64,000 nt of DNA, taken from contig NC_057813.1 of assembly GCF_018294505.1 (NCBI RefSeq), forward strand, positions 313,610,900 through 313,674,899. Direction: 5' to 3'. The translations under genes and the position numbers were made by a program. Shown here piece by piece: positions 46,149-56,999 of the stretch (positions are counted from its first letter, which is position 1; the number at the start of each line of letters is the position of its first letter). The notes below the pieces were generated by a model. The model saw only the letters and a list, made by a program, of their open reading frames with translations. It had not been told where the DNA came from and searched no databases. This DNA comes from Triticum aestivum (taxonomy: Eukaryota; Streptophyta; Magnoliopsida; Poales; Poaceae).

Positions 46149-49100
46149 TGTAACACCCCCAGTGTCATGCTACAGTAATCCCCTGTTAATGGTGCCAGGT
46201 CACCATGCTTACTGAGCTAATTATCACTTGATGAAAAATCAAAGTCAAATTCGAATTCAAATTATGAGTGAAATTCAAAATTTCTCAAACATGAAAACTA
46301 AAATGTTCTTCATGTGCCAAATAATCCATATCTAATATACGTAGTGAACCAACATTTTTGCAAATGTCTAAGTGCCCTAAACCACTTTAAAACATTGGCT
46401 AAAACTATAGTTTAAATACCTTTTTAAATTATGAAGGTTGCAAACTATTTCAAAAGCCTCACAATCTTTTTGTGGCAGTGCCCAATAATTCTTTGAAATT
46501 GTTTTGGCTAGTGGCATAGTTTTGCAGTCAATTGTGGCTAAAAGAAAAGGCAAAAGCTACTGGAAAAAAAAAGAAATCAAAAAAAGGAAAAGGAAAAGGA
46601 AAGGTGTGGGAGAGCCCCTGGCCTTCCCATGGGCCTCGGCCCGAGCCAACCGGCCCAGCTAGGCCGGCCACTCCCCTCCCCCGGTCGCTTCCTACTCCTC
46701 CGACCAGGCGGGACATCGCGCGCCTGTCGCCGCCCAGCCACCTCGCCGGTGAAGACCCCCACTCCCCCGCGAGAGGATAAGGCCCCGCGCCTCCCCTTCT
46801 CCTCGAGTCCCCCCTCACCTACCGCCACTCCCACTCCCCCACTTGCGCCTCTCCTCCCCCAGATCCACCTCTCCTCTCTCCCTCTCCTTCACTCTGGAGA
46901 GGAAACCGACGCGGTTGCCGCCGTTCTCCGTCGTCCACGCGGCCACAACCACCACATCGTGTCGCTGCCCCGTCCATCGCTCTGCCTCCCTCGACTATGC
47001 CTCCCCGACGAGCCGCAGGACGCCGGGCGCCCCCGAACGCTGCCCTGGCCTCATCTTCCGCCTCGGATCAAAGGAGCTCATCGGCGTCGATCCATTGCAC
47101 AGCAGCTCCTAAACCTCCCACGGGCCTTTCTTGCACCCCGTGGTGAGCCCCTCATCCTCTCCCCTCACTCCCCTGGCCTCTTGCACTCCCATAACCACCG
47201 CATCCGCCATGGCCGAGCTCGGCTTCGCCGTGCAGCTAGTCATCGTCGCTGTAGTCGTTGCCAAGGCCGGGCAAGCACGACAACGTGCTCAGGGCGCCTC
47301 CCTGGTGCCGCCCGAGCCTCTAGCTCGTCTCCTCGTGCCCTCTGGCTGCGTACCACACCTCGACCGAATTCTGGCGCCGCCACGGTCGACGCCGCCGTCG
47401 ACTCCATCCGTTTCAGACCACGTGAGCGTAGTAGATCGACGCAGATCATTTCCCTCGTTCGAGCGCACTAGGCCGGGCGCCAATGGTCGCCTGAGGCCGT
47501 TTTCCGGAGAGATCCAAGCCGTGCCGCCATGTTTAGCATCGCCAGTGTTGAGCCGCCGGCCACCGCCGATGTGGCACACCTGGAGCCACCCTTGGGTCAC
47601 TGCCAACAGGCCCCGCATGCCCCGTTGACTGGGTTGACCCAGTCAACGTGCTGACTAGGCAGCCCAGTGCCACTGACATGTGGGCCCGCACTTATTAAAC
47701 ATGTTTTATAAATAAACAAAATGTTAACTAATCTGTTATTAGTGTTTATCACTAATTAGTCACTGGGTAATGGGGCCCGCACCCCTAATTAACCATGTTA
47801 GATTAGTTTATTCCACTGTTAAACTAACAGAGGCTGACATGTGGGTCCCAGTGGCCCCACTGGTCAGGTTTGACCTGGTCAGCCGCTTTGTTGACTGATG
47901 ACATGATCAACATGTCATACTGACATCATATTCCTTTTCTGTTAATTTAATAATTTCTGGAAATGCTAAAATCTTTAGAAATTCATACTAATTAAACCGC
48001 TCAGATGAAAATGTTTTCTACATGAAAGTTCCTCAGAAAAATCCAATAAATCCGGATACGCGGTCCGTTTACCTGTCAACGGCCTCTAACTATTTGAACA
48101 TGGAACATTCCCCCTCTGGTCATCTGTGTGACACAGGTCCGGAACCGGGAAAACATTCCCGATTGTTTTCCCCCTTCACCTATATCGTGTAGTTATACGT
48201 TAGGTCACACCCGACACATCATATTGCCATGTTATGCTTTGTGATGCTATGTTTGCTTTATATTTGCTGTTTCATCCCCCCTCTTCTCTCCGGTAGACCC
48301 CGAGACTGATGATGCCCCTGTGATCGACTACGTCACCGACGACACTTCTCCCTTTTTAGCAGAGCTTCCAGGCAAGCCCCCCTTTGATCATCCCGATATC
48401 GCCCATTCCATTCTCTCATGTTTGCATTAGATTTTTCTCCTATTCTGATGCATAGCCTTCTTTTATAACATGCTTATTATTACCTACCTGCTTATCCTAA
48501 ACTGCTTAGTATAGGTTGGTTAGTGATCCATCAGTAACCCCCACCTTGTCTTTATTGACCTTGCTTCATCGTCAAAGACCCGATCAACGGGATTGAAGAC
48601 CAGGCCCCGGCAGCGCACATCACTTTCCCCTTAGTTGCTCGACACTACTGGGTTACCATCGAGTGTCGAGGGTAAGACCTCATCAGCACTTCTGATGTTA
48701 ACCCTGTAGTGTAGCTATTCGATCGTAGTCACCGAGGGTGATTTCCTCCTTAACCACTTCCGATACGACTCTGTCATGCAACCCCTCAAGTGTGAACCTC
48801 GAGGGTGGTTCCTCTTACGTTCACCTTGATGATTACATTGAGTGGAATCCATCGAGGGTGGTTCCTCAGGGTTCCCCTTGGTGTTAGACACACAGTTACT
48901 ATGGTTACTATGGCTTTACACTGAACCATGTTACTAAAGACAGGTCGGCCTTGAGGGGTACCCGCGCGAGCTTAATTGCGAGTGATGTGTAGTCGAGTTG
49001 ACTTGGAAAGTGCCCGCGAGATAATTATGAGGCGTGGCCGGACATTCTTAGCCCTTGCCGCAAGTCCTCGTGACGGGGCGACGGGGTCACATCTTTCGTG

Positions 49101-50316
49101 AGTCTCTGCTTGTTACCTCGCGTTCCTAATCCACTACGATTTGGATATTTAATCTGAGAGGCCTCTGGCCTGATAGAACTAACCATAACGTGGGCGTAGT
49201 ATGGGCATTCTGTGTCATATGCACCAGCCGAAGCTTAATAGATGTCAGTGACTGAGCGGCGCGCCGGGTTGGACTGGTAAGCACCTGCCTTTCTAAGGAG
49301 GTAGCTAGGTCTGCTCACCCGTCGCGTTCGCAACATGCAGGAGTTCTCGGGGCGATGGCCCAAGACCCCTGGGGGCATAGGTTTAGTCCGGCGTGCTGAC
49401 CTCTCTATTTAGCCTAGGTCGGGTTGTGACATATTGTTTGGCCGAGGCCGGGCATGACCCAGGAAAGTGTGTCCGGCCGGAGTTAATCGAGTGTGGTGGG
49501 TAAGTTGGTGCACCCCTGCAGGGAAGGAAACATCTATCGATAGCCTGTCCTACGGTAATGGACACTCGGAGTTGTATCCCGATCGATACAATTAGAACTG
49601 GATGCTGAGGCGTGATTTGGATATGTTGCTTTGGGAGTCGAGAAAGGATCCCGGAGCGTTGATACAACAACATAAATATGACTTATGTTATACTACTCTA
49701 CTCCCTCATGTTGCTACAAGATGGTGGTTTCCAGAAGATGCTAGTCTTCGATAGGACTAGCTTCTCCCCATCTTATTCTAGCATTCTGCAGTTAGTCCAC
49801 AGATACTACCCCCTTTCATTGATACCGATGCATAAGTAGTGTAGATCTTTGCTTGCGAGTACTTTGGATGAGTACTCACGGTTGCTTTGCTACCCCTTTT
49901 CCCCCTTCTTTCCTCTTTCTGGTTGTTGCAACCAGATGGTGGAGTCCAGGAGCCAGATGCCACCTTTGACGACTGCTACTACCCTGAGGGTGCCTACTAC
50001 CACGTGACGTACACCAACGACCAGGAGTAGTTAGGAGGAGGAGGCCTTGCCTTTTCGATCGATGTTGCTTTTATGCTAGCCTTTTAAGGCAAACTTGTTT
50101 AACTTATGTCTATACTAAGATATTGTCGCTTCCGCTGACTCATTTGTATTCAAGCTTATGTATCCGAGCCCTCGAGGCCCCTGGCTTGTAATATAAAGCT
50201 TGTATTATTTTAATTTGTGTCTAGAGTTGTGTTGTGATATCATCCCGTGAGTCCCTGATCTTGGTCGTACACATTTGCGTGTATAATTAGTGTATGATTG
50301 AATAGGGGGCGTCACA
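46149..50316 (+). repeat. 3' LTR of element F (4168 bp)
   Basis: It starts TGTAACACCCCCAGTGTC and ends AGGGGGCGTCACA. It has the same organisation as the 5' LTR. A 280-codon GC-rich frame at 46629-47471 has no recognisable domain. Two exon-like blocks (48297-48371 and 49936-50030) are described separately. Confidence 0.85.
48297..50030 (+). other. Two exon-like blocks in F's LTR joined by a GC-AG intron
   Basis: Block 1 (48297-48371) follows a CGGTAG acceptor, encodes an acidic peptide (PETDDAPVIDYVTDD) and ends CCAG|GCAAGC. Block 2 (49936-50030) follows GCAACCAG, encodes an acidic, Tyr-rich peptide (TFDDCYYPEGAYYHV) and ends in TAG. Joining them across the 1564-bp gap preserves one frame (phase 1). 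The 5' LTR copy keeps block 2 at the same 95-bp length but has lost one base in block 1. I do not recognise the protein, and no first exon with an ATG was identified. It may be a captured gene fragment or an LTR-encoded reading frame. Confidence 0.4.
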
Positions 50317-50413
50317 TCGTTTTCCTCTCCCCCACTTCACCCTTATCGTTTTATTCGCCCTCTCTTTCCCGTTCGTCTCTCTCTTTCGCTTGCTCCTCGT
50401 ATTTTCTGTCATT

Positions 50414-51247
50414 ATGTCTGAAACTGAGGAGGTTATCGTTGATAAGGACAATAGTAATAACTTGGAAAATTTTGATGCTCCTGCTGAAGAACCCACTATC
50501 TTACATACTAAAAAGTTTCAAATCAGTAGTGGTAATATTATTGGAAAAGGGGTTATTCAAGATTTTTTTACTTGTGCCGGTGCTTTACCTTCTATGGGTG
50601 GTTCTATTCTTCATAGAACTAGTAGTCTTGCGGATGCTATCGCCTTGCTCATAGTTGAACTTGAAAGACAGTTTATGCACATGCATCCTTGCATACAAAG
50701 GATTTTCCTAGAATTTTCCAATATTGAGCATTCTTCTGTTAAGCGTGCAGCTACTATCTTTTTGGCACATGAGTTCAGATTTATAATAAAAGAAGCCAAA
50801 GAAAATTTTGCACACTATAGGGTGGACACTGGCCATCCTCCCATAGAGGCAAACCTCTTCAATCAAGAGGACATAATGCATTTACAATCTCTAGATTATG
50901 TTGCTTTCAATGAAAACCTTAGAAAAAAGGTTCCTACCAGTGTTCTATTTGAGAGGATTTCCAAACTTAATAATGATTTTGCAATTCGAAAGAATGAGTT
51001 AGGATATTCTCTTGAGTATAGGCTCACGACTTTCTGCCAAAAGAATGCTTATAATGATGAATTGGTTGTGCAATATGAAGGGCCAAAGGAGGAACCCATA
51101 CCTCCCGAGCTTGATCTTGGGGACTTTTGTCCCATAAAATTTACCCCTTTTGATTACTTTTGCTTACCACAAAGAAAACTTGCTGCTGAACGTAGGGAAT
51201 ATGAGATGAGTTTTCGTGATCCATCTTATTATTATGGCAATACTTAG
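50414..51247 (+). CDS. Gag-like protein of element B (277 aa)
   Basis: ATG at 50414 begins MSETEEVIVDKD; an upstream in-frame TTG is unlikely. The protein has an acidic N-terminus, a helical central part (residues about 60-170 with LIVELERQF and AAATIF-like stretches) and a C-terminus rich in Pro and Glu ending YYYGNT. There is no zinc knuckle, protease or polymerase. Its place directly after the LTR, primer site and leader suggests a structural (gag-like) role in the particle, by inference. The frame is uninterrupted although the rest of the element is nested and old. A stem-loop follows 50 bp downstream of the stop. Confidence 0.7.
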   Translation: MSETEEVIVDKDNSNNLENFDAPAEEPTILHTKKFQISSGNIIGKGVIQDFFTCAGALPSMGGSILHRTSSLADAIALLIVELERQFMHMHPCIQRIFLEFSNIEHSSVKRAATIFLAHEFRFIIKEAKENFAHYRVDTGHPPIEANLFNQEDIMHLQSLDYVAFNENLRKKVPTSVLFERISKLNNDFAIRKNELGYSLEYRLTTFCQKNAYNDELVVQYEGPKEEPIPPELDLGDFCPIKFTPFDYFCLPQRKLAAERREYEMSFRDPSYYYGNT

Positions 51248-53250
51248 ATCTATTCTCGCTTTTATGCCTAGCTAGGGGCGTTAAACGATAGCGCTTGTTG
51301 GGAGGCAACCCAATTTTATTTTTGTTCCTTGCTTTTTGCTTCTGTTTAGTAATAAATAATTCATCTAGCCTCTATTTAGATGTGGTTTTATGTTTTAATT
51401 AGTGTTTGTGCCAAGTAGAACCTATAGGATCATCTTGGGTGATAGTTAATTTGATCTTGCTGAAAAACAGAAACTTTTCACGCACAAGAATAACTTTAAT
51501 AAATCACAGAAACGTGATTTTTTGTTTATTCTTTTTGCAGTAGAGCAGTAGAAAAATTTCCTAGGACTTCCTATTTTGTAGGATATTTAGAGTTCTAGAA
51601 GTATTCGGAAGTTACAGATTGCTACAGATTGTTCTGTTTTTGACAGATTCTGTTTTTCATGTGTTGTTTGCTTATTTTGATGAATCTATGGCTAGTATCG
51701 GGGGGTATGAACCATAGAGAAGTTGGAATATAGTAGGTTTAACACCAATATAAATAAAGAATGAGTTCATTACAGTACCTTAAGTGGTGGTTTTTCTTTC
51801 TTACACTAACGGAGCTTATGAGATTTCCTGTTAAGTTTTGTGTTGTGAAGTTTTCAAGTTTTGGGTAAAGATTTGATGGACTATGGAATAAGGAGTGGCA
51901 AGAGCCTAAGCTTGGGGATGCCCATGGCACCCCAAGATAATTAAAGGACAACCAAAAGCATAAGCTTGGGGATGCCCCGGAAGGCATCCCCTCTTTCGTC
52001 TTCGTCTATCGGTAACTTTACTTGGAGCTATATTTTTATTCACCGCATGATATGTGTTTTGCTTGGAGCGTCTTGTATGATATGAGTCTTTTCTTTTTAG
52101 TTTACCACAATCATCCTTGCTGTACACACCTTTTGGGAAAGACACACATGATTTGGAATTTATTAGAATACTCTATGTGCTTCACTTATATCTTTTGAGC
52201 TAGACAGTTTTGCCCTATGTGCTTCACTTATATCTTTCAGAGCACGGCGGTGGTTTTATTTTGTAGAAATTATTGATCTCTCATGCTTCACTTATATTAT
52301 TTTGAGAGTCCTTTAGAACAGCATGGTATTTGCTATGGTTATAAAATTGGTCCTAGAATGATGGGCATCCAAGTTGGGTATAATAAAAACTATCATAGGA
52401 AGTGAATTGAATACTATGATCAACTTGATGCTTGATAATTGTTTTGAGATATAAAGGTGGTAATGTTAGAGTCATGCTAGTTGGGTAATTATGAAATTGA
52501 GAAATACTTGTGTTGAAGTTGGCAAGTCCCGTAGCATGCACGTATGGTAAAAGTTGTGTAACAAATTTGTTGCATGGGGAGCTCTTTTGATTGCCTTCCT
52601 TATGTGTGGAGGTCGGGGGCGCGCGATAGTTAACTCCTACCAACCTCCCCCCTAGGAGCATGCATAGTAGTACTTTGCTTCAAGGGCTAACAAAACTTTT
52701 GCAATAAGTATATGAGTTCTTTATGACTAATGTGAGTCCATGGATTATACGCACTCTTACCCTTCCATCATTGCTAGCCTCTAGGGTACCGTGCATCGCC
52801 CTTTCTCACCTTGAGAGTTGGTGCAAACTTCGCTGGTGCATCCAAACCCCGTGATACGATACGCTCTATCACACATAAACCTCCTTATATCTTACTCAAA
52901 ACAGCCACCATACCTACCTATTATGGCATTTCCATAGCCATTCCGAGATATATTGCCATGCAACTTTCCATCATTCCGTTTATTATGACACATTTCATCA
53001 TTGTCATATTGCTTTTGCATGATCATGTAGTTGACATCATATTTGTGGCAAAGCCACCATGCATAAATTTTCATATATGTCACTCTTGGTTCATTGCATA
53101 TCCCGGTACACCGCCGGAGGCATTCATATAGAGTCATATCTTGTTCTAGTATCGAGTTGTAATTCTTGAGTTGTAAATAAATAGAAGTGTGATGATCATC
53201 ATTATTAGAGCATTGTCCCTTAATAAAAAAAGAAAGACCAAATAAAAAAG
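51248..53250 (+). other. Untranslated 3' region of element B with conserved stem-loops
   Basis: No ORF. It has the stem-loop GTTGGG/CCCAAT (51297-51314), a paired set of stem-loops (GGGGATGCC..GGCACCCC near 51914-51933 and GGGGATGCC/GGCATCCCC at 51968-51991), and three TGCTTCACTTATATC-type repeats (52160-52300). It is about 80% alike by eye to 1051-2340 and, inverted, to 4399-5950. It is cut by element C after AAAAG at 53246-53250. Confidence 0.7.
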
Positions 53251-54167
53251 TGATAGAAGCAAAGGTGTCCCGTCTTTCGATGAGATGATGGATATCGCTT
53301 TGGTGGAAGTCGACTTTGACGATCCGACTACGAACGTGCGAGGACGTCGCACCTTAGCAATCGCTAAACTAACTTCGAGAGGTTATTGACCACACCGGAG
53401 CACGATCAACCTAACCACGAGGGTCTGTTTCCTGCGAGCAAACGAAGAACAAGCAAGAAACTGAGATTGCAATCTGGATATTGCGAATATAAGATGAAAG
53501 CTTTATTGATCAAGGTGGGGTTCTGTGACGCCTTTGTCTGGTCGTTGAACACAAACGAAGTACGCGAAGTTGCAACTATGGCAAACTTTAATCTAAACAA
53601 AAACCCAAAGTCTAAACGGTGCCCTAAGGGTTGTATATATGGAGGAAGAGGGGGGAATTTCGTGGCCCTTGGTGGAGGGGTCCGAAATCAACCCTATCTC
53701 TTGTTTCCCCACACATACGGACTCTAAAAATAGCCTATACTTATGTATTTTGAAATTACAAGGGCCTGGCCCAATAATAAGGTGACGTAACACCTAGAAT
53801 AGCCTCGGGACGAAATTTGTGAAGTGGCATATTGTATATTTCGTCCAAGGCTTCATGCACCCATTATGGTGGCTTCAAAGTCCTGTAATCATCACTTGTA
53901 ACTCCGTTCTTGTTCCCCTTGCGCATGGCATCATCTCCATGCTTGTTCTTGCTCCAATGTTCATCCTTCTCCAAGCTAGGCCCTTCATTTGTAAGCAAAA
54001 CAAATGTATCCAATTTAGGCAGCATCATATTCTCATGAACATTAGAATCATTACCAAGAAACGAAAGTACCTGATAATTTAATTGGCGTGCGCGAGCTCT
54101 AGTAATTGGTCCCGTATATGTAGCAGTAGGGGCTATGGGTGTAATAATGGTATTGATGTCCTCATCA
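53251..54167 (-). repeat. 3' LTR of element C (917 bp)
   Basis: It is homologous to A's LTRs throughout, ending GATGTCCTCATCA. The extra 33 bp near 53920-53952 lies between two CTTGTT copies, so A's shorter form is probably a microhomology deletion, in frame in the pol tail. Confidence 0.85.
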
Positions 54168-55622
54168 TCCTCCCCTTCTTGAAATGAAGTCGTCCTCGAC
54201 GGAAGCTCATCTTCCTCACCCAAATAAGGCTTCAAATCTGCAATGTTAAAAGTGGGACTAACCCAAAATCTGCAGGCAGCTCAAGTTTATATGCATTATC
54301 ATTTATTTTCTCTAACACCTTAAAGGGACCATCAGCACGTGGCATTAGCTTTGATTTGCGCAAATCAGGAAATCTATCCTTACGCAAATGTAACCAAACA
54401 AGATCTCCAGGTGCAAACACAACATGTTTTCTACCCTTATCTCCAGCAAGTTTATATTTAGCATTCATACGCTCAATGTTTTCCTTAGTTAACTCATGCA
54501 TCTTTAAAATCAATTCAGCACGTTGTTTAGCATCAAAATTAACCTTCTCCGAAGATGGAAGAGGCAACAAATCAATAGGTGCACGAGGTAGGAAACCATA
54601 CACAACTTCAAAAGGGCACATCTTAGTAGTAGAATGCAATGAACGATTATAAGCAAATTCAATATGAGGCAAGCATTCCTCCCACATTTTCTTATTATTC
54701 TTCAAAACAGCTCTAAGCATAGTAGACAAAGTTCTATTGACTACTTCAGTTTGTCCATCAGTTTGGGGGTGACAAGTAGTACTAAAAAGCAGTTTAGTCC
54801 CCGACTTAGCCCATAAACATCTCCAAAAGTGTCTAAGAAATTTAGTATCACGATCTGAAACAATAGTATTTGGCACACCATGCAAGCGAATAATTTCACG
54901 AAAGAACAAATCAGCAACATTAACAGCATCATCGCTTTTATGACATGGTATAAAGTGTGCCATTTTCGAGAATCTATCCACGACAACAAATATGCTATCC
55001 CTCCCCTTCTTTGTTCGAGGTAAACCTAAAACAAATTCCATAGATATATCCTCCCAAGGAACACTAGGTACAGGCAAAGGCATATATAAACCATGAGGAT
55101 TGAGTCGTGACTTAGCTTTTTGACATGTAGTGCAGCGAGCAATAAAACGCTCAACATCCCGTCTCATCTTTGGCCAAAAGAAATGTGTAGCAAGTACGTC
55201 CTCCGTCTTCTTCACGCCAAAGTGTCCCATTAATCCTCCTCCATGCGCCTCCTGCAACAACAAAAGACGAACGGAGCTAGCTGGAATGCATAGCTTGTTA
55301 GCACGAAACACAAATCCATCGTTAACGACAAACTTGTTCCACATTCTTCCTTCTTTACAATTCTGCATTACATCTTTAAAATCATCATCATGCACATATT
55401 GATCTTTGATGGTCTCCAAACCAAATATTTTGAAGTCAAGTTGTGAAAGCATAGTATAGCGACGAGACAATGCATCAGCAATAATATATTCTTTTCCCAT
55501 CTTGTGTTTAATGACATAAGGGAAAGTCTCAATGAATTCAACCCATTTAGCATGTCTACGATTCAGTTTAGCTTGACTTTTAATATGTTTCAAAGATTCA
55601 TGATCAGAATGTATAACAAATT
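53864..55622 (-). pseudogene. C-terminal half of element C pol, frameshifted
   Basis: From 55622 the minus strand encodes late RNase H (HSD, ADAL), the integrase HHCC region and the DDE core, closely matching A. Near 54258 one C is missing relative to A (CTAACCCAAAA against CTAACCCCAAAA), shifting the last 120 codons. The first integrase catalytic Asp (MDF in A) is Glu here (MEF). The first 17 codons of the longer open frame (55674-55623) belong to element D's LTR and are an artefact. Confidence 0.85.
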
Positions 55623-55910
55623 TGATGCGGAGCATCCCTTGGTCATCCCCATGGACGTACCATCGCCTCACCAAGCCTCAAGAGGACCCATGACTAGAGC
55701 ACGTGCTAGAGCTCTCGAAACCGAGGTGACTTCTCTCCTAAGTGATATCTCATATGATCCTCTCGAGACATGGCTACTACCTAAGTCCGATATACTATGC
55801 ATGATTAGGTGTCAAGAAGAACCTCCCAAGGATGCACGTGAAGACGGACAAGCTACCCACTCCGCGGATGAAGGGAACCAGCTGACACGGACAAGATCAC
55901 CTTCCAGGCC

Positions 55911-56141
55911 CCGGACATCCGGCCCCTGGAGCTTCTCCATCAGCAACAGCCGAGTCTATCAAGTCTCCAGGGCCCGGACATCCGGCCTCAGCCAGGAAAT
56001 CCGGCCAAAGCCCCGGAAATCCGACGCCTCGCACCAGAACCACAGAAACCTGCACCTCCAGCCCGGACATCCGGCGTCTCGACCCGGACATTCGGCGCCT
56101 CCGGAAGCCCCGGACATCCGGCCCGACGCCCGGACATCCGG
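55911..56141 (+). repeat. CCGGA-CA-TCCGG palindrome array, 5' LTR of D
   Basis: Eight 12-bp copies corresponding to those at 63556-63787. Most are CCGGACATCCGG; variants have AA spacers or single-base arm changes. The array lies upstream of the TATA box at 56200. Confidence 0.85.
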
Positions 56142-56199
56142 CTCCGCCTGTGTGTGAACAGTGAAGGGCCGAAGGCCATGTACCTCTTCGCCCCCCTAG

Positions 56200-56206
56200 A
56201 CTATAT
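56200..56206 (+). promoter_or_regulatory. TATA box of D's LTR
   Basis: TATATAT(A) about 60 bp downstream of the last palindrome; the same sequence is at 63848-63855 in the 3' LTR. Confidence 0.6.
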
Positions 56207-56606
56207 ATACTCCTTCCCCTTCCTCTTTCTAGGTTTAGCATTGGATTAGCTCATTTTGTGCGAGAGCCTTTGCTCATCCACTTGGATACTTCTCCTCAGA
56301 GTTCACGGCCTCTTCGGAGAAGATCCCCAAGCGGATTCAAGACCCCTTTCTAGGGAAGAACATCAAGGCCTCCTCTTGGAGAAGAACGGTTCCATTGTAT
56401 CCTTTCCTTTGTTGATCTTGAACCTTGTGCTACCTTATGTGTGTGATGATCTAGCACTTGTGTGATTGATTCTATGTCGGTTTAGTGTTTCTCTCTCGTT
56501 TCCCCCGTGTTCCCCTTTGTGATTTCCGCGCGTTCTTTGTGTTCTCCCGTAGGATCCCCTCCAAACGTGAAAGATCGACGTTCTAGGGTTCCACCCTACA
56601 TCATCT

Positions 56607-56620
56607 TGGTATCATGAGCC
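56607..56620 (+). promoter_or_regulatory. tRNA-Met-type primer binding site of element D
   Basis: TGGTATCATGAGCC lies six bases after the LTR end. It is related to, but differs from, the TGGTATCAGAGC used by the copia element, A and F. Confidence 0.7.
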
Positions 56621-56901
56621 ACGTTGATCACGTTTTTGGAGCCCCGACCCTGTGTTTTCTAGCTTGATTTTGTTGTTTTCGTCCTAAATCCAAAAATCCC
56701 CACCAAAAATAGCGCCATTTTTTTGTGATTTGTTGGTGTGATGAAGTTTTGTTGGATTTGGTCCATGGATTTTTGTTGCTGCGTGTGGATCTAGCTTTCC
56801 CCACTCTCCCCACCCTTTTCCATCCACCAATTCGTCCGAATTTTGCCCCGGAGTTGCATTTTCCCCCATGGAGTTCATCGTGTTCGTCCCCAATCTAGAG
56901 C

Positions 56902-56971
56902 CCGGACATCCGGCCGGTGTACCCCGGAAATCCGGCGCCCCGGACATCCGGCTCCTGGACCGGACATCCGG
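56902..56971 (+). repeat. Four further CCGGA-NN-TCCGG palindromes in D's leader
   Basis: Copies at 56902-56913, 56924-56935 (AA spacer), 56940-56951 and 56960-56971, that is, 22, 16 and 20 bp apart. They match the LTR array but lie in the untranslated leader of the full-length RNA, before gag. Confidence 0.85.
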
Positions 56972-56999
56972 CCCCTGGGAGACAGCAACTCCACCCCCG

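Larger units (their letters stand above)
38954..50316 (+). mobile_element. Element F: LARD-like gypsy element with 4168-bp LTRs
   Basis: Two LTRs (38954-43121 and 46149-50316), both 4168 bp by boundary calling, flank only 3027 bp of internal DNA without a protein frame. A tRNA-Met primer site and a polypurine tract are present. TSDs are TCATT (38949-38953) and TCGTT (50317-50321), one substitution apart. Removing F rejoins element B's leader (CCTCTCATT and TTTCCTCTCC). The proportions fit large retrotransposon derivatives (LARDs), which rely on proteins from other elements. The LTRs differ by many substitutions and small indels, so F is clearly older than A. Confidence 0.85.
29515..53250 (+). 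mobile_element. Element B: non-autonomous gypsy element carrying nested insertions
   Basis: It begins TGATACGTCTCC at 29515 with left flank AGGGG. It comprises a 5' LTR (split by element A), a tRNA-Asp primer site, a short leader (split by F), a gag-like ORF and a long untranslated 3' region that is cut at 53250 by element C. Its remaining internal end and 3' LTR lie right of the window. It contains no pol, so it would need proteins from another element. Confidence 0.85.
55623..56600 (+). repeat. 5' LTR of element D (978 bp)
   Basis: It starts TGATGCGGAGC and ends TTCCACCCTACA. It holds pol-tail codons at its start, then the palindrome array, then a TATATATA box (56200-56206), then a CT-rich leader with CTCCTCTTGGAGAAG-like strings shared with 800-850. 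Confidence 0.9.

Noticed and set aside
46629..47471. 280-codon open frame in F's 3' LTR
   Set aside because: Composition is GC-rich and Pro/Arg/Ser-biased; the 5' LTR copy does not keep the frame; no domain is recognised.
55623..55674. N-terminal extension of the long minus-strand frame at 55674-54232
   Set aside because: Those codons belong to element D's LTR; the true element C pol reading stops at the insertion at 55622.
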